A model generated the notes under the pieces. That model was not told the DNA's origin. It saw nothing but the letters and a program-made list of their open reading frames with translations, and did no database searches. Positions 15,069 through 17,507 of a DNA stretch of 17,507 bases are shown piece after piece (within the stretch, counting starts at the first letter, position 1; the number at the start of each line of letters is the position of its first letter). Source of the DNA: Elusimicrobiales bacterium (GTDB lineage: Bacteria > Elusimicrobiota > Elusimicrobia > Elusimicrobiales > UBA9959). Made by a program: the position numbers and the translations under genes. The stretch spans positions 1-17,507 of the forward strand of contig JANZZP010000059.1 in NCBI GenBank assembly GCA_026419335.1. The letters are read 5' to 3'.

Positions 15069-15751
15069 ATATATTTATCTATATTAAGAGAAAGACCCGG
15101 TCCCATAGTTGTAGAGACATATGCTGAAATAATATACTTTCCTTTTGACGTAGATGGTTTTAATTTCAAGACTGTATCTATAATAGTATTTATGTTCTCA
15201 ACCAAGTTATCAATAGAAAAAGATTTTTTTCCACAGATAGTATGAATTATACCTGCTGAATCATTTTTAAATTCTATCCTACCAGCTTTTATTTCTTTAA
15301 CAGTTTTATCTATATCAAAAGTTACGGTCCCAGTTTTTGGATTTGGCATAAGTCCTTTTGGTCCTAAAATTTTCCCAAGTTTTGCTATATCTTTCATCAA
15401 ATCAGGAGTTACAATTAAAACATCAAAATCTATTTTTCCCTTTGATATTTCATCTATAAGTTCAGTAGAACCAACAACATCAGCACCTGAATTTTTTGCT
15501 TCTATAAGTTTTTCTCCTTTTGCTATAACACCTACTTTTACCTTCTTTCCCGTTCCATGAGGAAGAGCAACAGTACCTCTCACTGCTTGATCTGCTTTTT
15601 TAGGATCTATACCAAGGCGTATATGAAGTTCTACCGTTTCATCAAATTTAGCATTTGAAACTTCCTTCAAGATTTTTACCGCCTCTTCAATTGTATATTT
15701 TTTATTTAAGTCAATCTTAGATTTTATATTTTCCAGTCTTTTTCCTCCCAT
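15065..15751 (-). CDS. rplA: 50S ribosomal protein L1
   Basis: The 228-residue protein has the usual L1 length and motifs: GGKRLENIK at the start, EAVKILKE, KFDETVELHIRLGIDPKKADQAVRGTVALPHGTGK, the domain II stretch LGPKGLMPNPKTGTV and a C-terminal TMGPGLSLN. L1 binds helices 76-78 of 23S rRNA in the mobile stalk and, in well-studied bacteria, represses its own operon by binding mRNA. A GGAGG ribosome site precedes the ATG. It follows rplK, but no rplJ-rplL comes after: its TAA overlaps the stop of the convergent ankyrin gene. Confidence 0.97.
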   Translation of the reverse strand: MGGKRLENIKSKIDLNKKYTIEEAVKILKEVSNAKFDETVELHIRLGIDPKKADQAVRGTVALPHGTGKKVKVGVIAKGEKLIEAKNSGADVVGSTELIDEISKGKIDFDVLIVTPDLMKDIAKLGKILGPKGLMPNPKTGTVTFDIDKTVKEIKAGRIEFKNDSAGIIHTICGKKSFSIDNLVENINTIIDTVLKLKPSTSKGKYIISAYVSTTMGPGLSLNIDKYI

Positions 15752-15762
15752 CTCTCCTCCTT

Positions 15763-15798
15763 CAAGGTAATTACGTTCCTAGAAAAGGAACTCCCTTG
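15763..15798 (-). promoter_or_regulatory. Two-stage hairpin in the rplK-rplA spacer, possible r-protein control site
   Basis: In minus-strand RNA an outer stem CAAGG/CCTTG and an inner stem GTTCC/GGAAC (arms 15794-15798 with 15763-15767, and 15787-15791 with 15775-15779) form a bulged hairpin just before the rplA ribosome site. It could be a processing site, a stability element or an L1 feedback target. In E. coli the L1 operator lies upstream of rplK, so the position differs. Confidence 0.35.
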
Positions 15799-15811
15799 AT
15801 AAATAAAATTA

Positions 15812-16246
15812 TTAATCAATAATATCAACTCCCATACTTTTAGCTGTCCCAATAACCATATTAACTGCTTCATTAATATCTGTGGTATTCAAATCAGGCA
15901 TCTTTTGTTTAGCTATTTCTTCTGCCTGTTTCCTGGTTAGTTTTGCAACTTTATTCTTATTTGGCTCACCTGAACCTTTTGGTATCCCACACGCCTTTCT
16001 AATTAACGCTGACATCGGAGGCATTTTAGTTATGAAAGTAAAACTCCTATCTTCATAAACTGTAATTACAACAGGAATAGGCATGCCTTGTTCCATATTC
16101 TTAGTTTTTTCATTAAACTGCCTACAAAAATCCATTATATTTACACCATGTTGACCCAAAGCAGGACCTATAGGTGGAGCAGGGTTGGCTTGCCCCGCCG
16201 GAACTTGAAGTTTTATTTGAACTTTAACTTTTTTCGTAGGTGGCAT
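15812..16246 (-). CDS. rplK: 50S ribosomal protein L11
   Basis: The 144-residue protein has the L11 length and layout: [40 protein letters not shown] in the N-terminal factor-binding domain and [33 protein letters not shown] in the rRNA-binding C-terminal domain. L11 forms the GTPase-associated centre with 23S rRNA and L10. The segment [13 protein letters not shown] departs slightly from the common TPPA...L form. AGGAG lies a few bases before the ATG. Gene order nusG-rplK-rplA is the standard bacterial one. Confidence 0.97.
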   Translation of the reverse strand: MPPTKKVKVQIKLQVPAGQANPAPPIGPALGQHGVNIMDFCRQFNEKTKNMEQGMPIPVVITVYEDRSFTFITKMPPMSALIRKACGIPKGSGEPNKNKVAKLTRKQAEEIAKQKMPDLNTTDINEAVNMVIGTAKSMGVDIID

Positions 16247-16268
16247 AAGATTCTCCTTAAATTAAATT

Positions 16269-16796
16269 TTAAACTTTCTCTACTTGAAGAAAATCAAGTT
16301 CAACAGGAGTTGGTCTATCAAATATTGTAACTATAACAAGTAATTTAGACTTTTGAATATTTACCTCTTCTACAACTCCAGTAAAATGTTTAAAAGGTCC
16401 ATCTATTATTCTAACAAGCTCTCCTTTATAGAAATCAACAGCGGGCTTTGGATTTTCTTTACTAGTTTCCTCTATTTTATTCATCAAATTATTAACATCT
16501 TCTTCACTCAATGGTGATGGATTACTTCCCCCAAGGAATCCAGTAACACCAGTAATTGTTTTTATTTTCCAATAAGTATCTTCATTAAGTTCAACATATA
16601 TTAATAAATAACCAGGGAAAAATTTTCTTTTTTTAACCTCTTTCTTATTATTTTTAACAGAAAGAACATTTTCAGTTGGAATTAATACATCCACTTCTTG
16701 TGGTAACTCATTATTTTCTTTTTTATTCATTATAGCTTCTTTTACTTTCTCTTCATAACCAGTTCGTGTATTTAAAACATACCATTTATAAGGCAT
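16269..16796 (-). CDS. nusG: Transcription termination/antitermination factor NusG
   Basis: I chose the ATG at 16796 (175 residues, MPYKWYVLNTRTGYE), since GAGGTG lies about six bases upstream; a GTG nine bases earlier would fall inside that site. The NGN domain shows KWYVLNTRTGYEEKVKEAI and KKRKFFPGYLLIYVELNEDTYWKIKTITGVTGFLG. The C-terminal KOW domain shows YKGELVRIIDGPFKHFTGVVEEVN. NusG binds RNA polymerase and links it to Rho or ribosomal protein S10. It lies between secE and rplK with short spacers, as usual. Confidence 0.97.
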   Translation of the reverse strand: MPYKWYVLNTRTGYEEKVKEAIMNKKENNELPQEVDVLIPTENVLSVKNNKKEVKKRKFFPGYLLIYVELNEDTYWKIKTITGVTGFLGGSNPSPLSEEDVNNLMNKIEETSKENPKPAVDFYKGELVRIIDGPFKHFTGVVEEVNIQKSKLLVIVTIFDRPTPVELDFLQVEKV

Positions 16797-16816
16797 AATT
16801 CCCACCTCAATAATAA

Positions 16817-17029
16817 CTATTTATTAACACCTATTAATAAAGCTACTATTTTGCTAATAATAAAATCGAGGAGTCCAACATATAATGCAAAAAATATTAT
16901 TATTGCGAATACCCCAGCTGTAGCACGTACAACATCTTTTTTTGAAAGCCAAGTTACTTTTTTTAATTCAGAATATGATTCTTTAATAAACTCTATTAAC
17001 ATTTTTGGTAAACCTATTATCTTCTCCAT
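16817..17029 (-). CDS. secE: Preprotein translocase subunit SecE
   Basis: The 70-residue protein is the short, single-membrane-span SecE: a cytoplasmic amphipathic helix with SYSELKKVTWLSKKDVVRAT and one transmembrane helix (about 39-65, VFAIIIFFALYVGLLDFIIS). SecE clamps SecY in the inner membrane. Its position between tRNA-Trp and nusG is standard. No Shine-Dalgarno is seen upstream of the ATG; instead a TGGTATAAT box sits seven bases away, so initiation may be leaderless (see the promoter entry). Confidence 0.95.
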   Translation of the reverse strand: MEKIIGLPKMLIEFIKESYSELKKVTWLSKKDVVRATAGVFAIIIFFALYVGLLDFIISKIVALLIGVNK

Positions 17030-17036
17030 AAATTAA

Positions 17037-17065
17037 ATTATACCAAACTTATAAGCTCATTTTAA
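17037..17065 (-). promoter_or_regulatory. Extended -10 promoter directly before secE
   Basis: On the minus strand TGGTATAAT (TATAAT at 17042-17037 with the TGn extension) is separated from the secE ATG (17029) by only seven bases. TTAAAA (17065-17060), 17 bases further up, is a weak -35. If active, transcription would begin at or within two bases of the start codon. The box could also be chance in AT-rich DNA between tRNA-Trp and secE. Confidence 0.4.
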
Positions 17066-17113
17066 AATCAATTTGTTTATAACCATATTTTTTGTTTTAT
17101 CTTATTAATCGCA

Positions 17114-17185
17114 CGGGAGCGGAAGGATTCGAACCCTCAGTCGCGGTTTTGGAGACCGCTGGTTTACCACTTAACCGACGCTCCC
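17114..17185 (-). tRNA. trnW: tRNA-Trp (anticodon CCA)
   Basis: The 72-base minus-strand gene folds fully: acceptor GGGAGCG/CGCTCCC, D-stem GGTT/AACC, anticodon stem GCGGT/ACCGC around CTCCAAA (anticodon CCA), four-base variable region GACT, T-stem GAGGG/CCTTC (one G-U) with loop TTCGAAT, and discriminator G. The 3' CCA is not encoded, so a CCA-adding enzyme is required. Its place between rpmG and secE is conserved in many bacteria. Confidence 0.96.
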
Positions 17186-17194
17186 TTTGAAATT

Positions 17195-17353
17195 TTAAGC
17201 CTTACCTTCTTTATGAAGTGTATGTTTATTACACTTTTTACAGTATTTATTAACTTCAACCTTATAATCTCTCTTTCTATCACTTCTAGAATAATAATAA
17301 TTCTTGTTTTTACACTGACTACACACCAAACTATAGGTAACTCTTTCTGCCAT
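17195..17353 (-). CDS. rpmG: 50S ribosomal protein L33 (zinc-binding form)
   Basis: A 52-residue frame starts at ATG 17353 with GAGG a few bases upstream and ends at TAA 17195. It begins MAERVTYSLVCSQCKNKNYY and continues with a basic body to HTLHKEGKA. Two C-x2-C pairs (C11/C14 and C38/C41) make it the zinc-ribbon (C+) form of L33, a small protein of the large subunit near the E site. It lies 9 bases downstream of tuf and 9 bases before tRNA-Trp, the expected order. Confidence 0.95.
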   Translation of the reverse strand: MAERVTYSLVCSQCKNKNYYYSRSDRKRDYKVEVNKYCKKCNKHTLHKEGKA

Positions 17354-17362
17354 AAATCCTCA

Positions 17363-17507
17363 CTATTCAATTATCTCAGTGACAACACCAGCACCAATAG
17401 TACATCCACCTTCCCTTATAGCAAACCTTAATCCCTTCTCCATAGCTATAGGCGTTATCAACTCAACCATTATCTCCGTGTGATCTCCTGGCATCACCAT
17501 CTCAACC
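17363..17507 (-). CDS. tuf: Elongation factor Tu, C-terminal end (gene continues beyond the window)
   Basis: The last 47 codons plus TAG encode domain III of EF-Tu: [33 protein letters not shown], then [14 protein letters not shown]-Tu carries aminoacyl-tRNA to the ribosome. The residue after REGG is Cys, where most bacterial EF-Tu have Arg (REGGRTVGAG). The gene leads the minus-strand tuf-rpmG-trnW-secE-nusG-rplK-rplA array. Confidence 0.96.
   Translation of the reverse strand, partial: VEMVMPGDHTEIMVELITPIAMEKGLRFAIREGGCTIGAGVVTEIIE

Noticed and set aside
17164..17370. Minus-strand frame of 68 codons covering rpmG
   Set aside because: It is the wrong frame; the adjacent frame (17195-17353) encodes an unmistakable L33 with two C-x2-C pairs.

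Overview
The window is strongly AT-rich (roughly 30% GC by eye) and comes from a bacterium using the standard code: TGA ends several genes and a tRNA-Trp(CCA) is present. Gene density is high and many genes overlap by ATGA. The tuf-rpmG-trnW-secE-nusG-rplK-rplA order is bacterial. The phylum cannot be fixed from these proteins; a low-GC anaerobe or candidate-phylum lineage would fit, which is inference only.

Layout. 1-276: the 3' end of a DDE transposase gene, a short G-rich repeat remnant and a bidirectional terminator hairpin. 275-2487 (minus): TPP riboswitch, thiC and thiD, a thiamine-pyrimidine operon. 2561-6134 (minus): a secreted YkuD-type L,D-transpeptidase with its own operator-like promoter, a dipeptide (L-Ala-D/L-Glu) epimerase and a cytoplasmic transglutaminase-like protein. 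Together they suggest murein peptide processing. 6203-10564 (plus): purM, an exported beta-lactamase-fold protein whose catalytic serine position is Asn, and a purN-purH gene fusion, in tight array. 10623-12676 (plus): an OmpR-type response regulator overlapping a PAS sensor that has the phospho-acceptor H-box but no ATPase domain. 12677-12996: a 320-base gap holding a 20-bp hairpin whose 47-base loop has five C-tracts, so the minus strand has a G-quadruplex motif. 12997-15068 (plus): a secreted plant-type alpha-amylase overlapping an ankyrin lipoprotein. 15065-17507 (minus): rplA, rplK, nusG, secE, tRNA-Trp, rpmG (too short for routine ORF calling) and the end of tuf.

Most unusual points: the G4-loop hairpin and its apparent remnant beside the transposase; the PurN-PurH fusion; the degenerate beta-lactamase-like protein inside the purine operon; the sensor kinase without ATPase; a perfect inverted repeat filling the -35/-10 spacer of the L,D-transpeptidase promoter; a possible leaderless secE; and rplA ending head-to-head with an ankyrin gene instead of running into rplJ-rplL.
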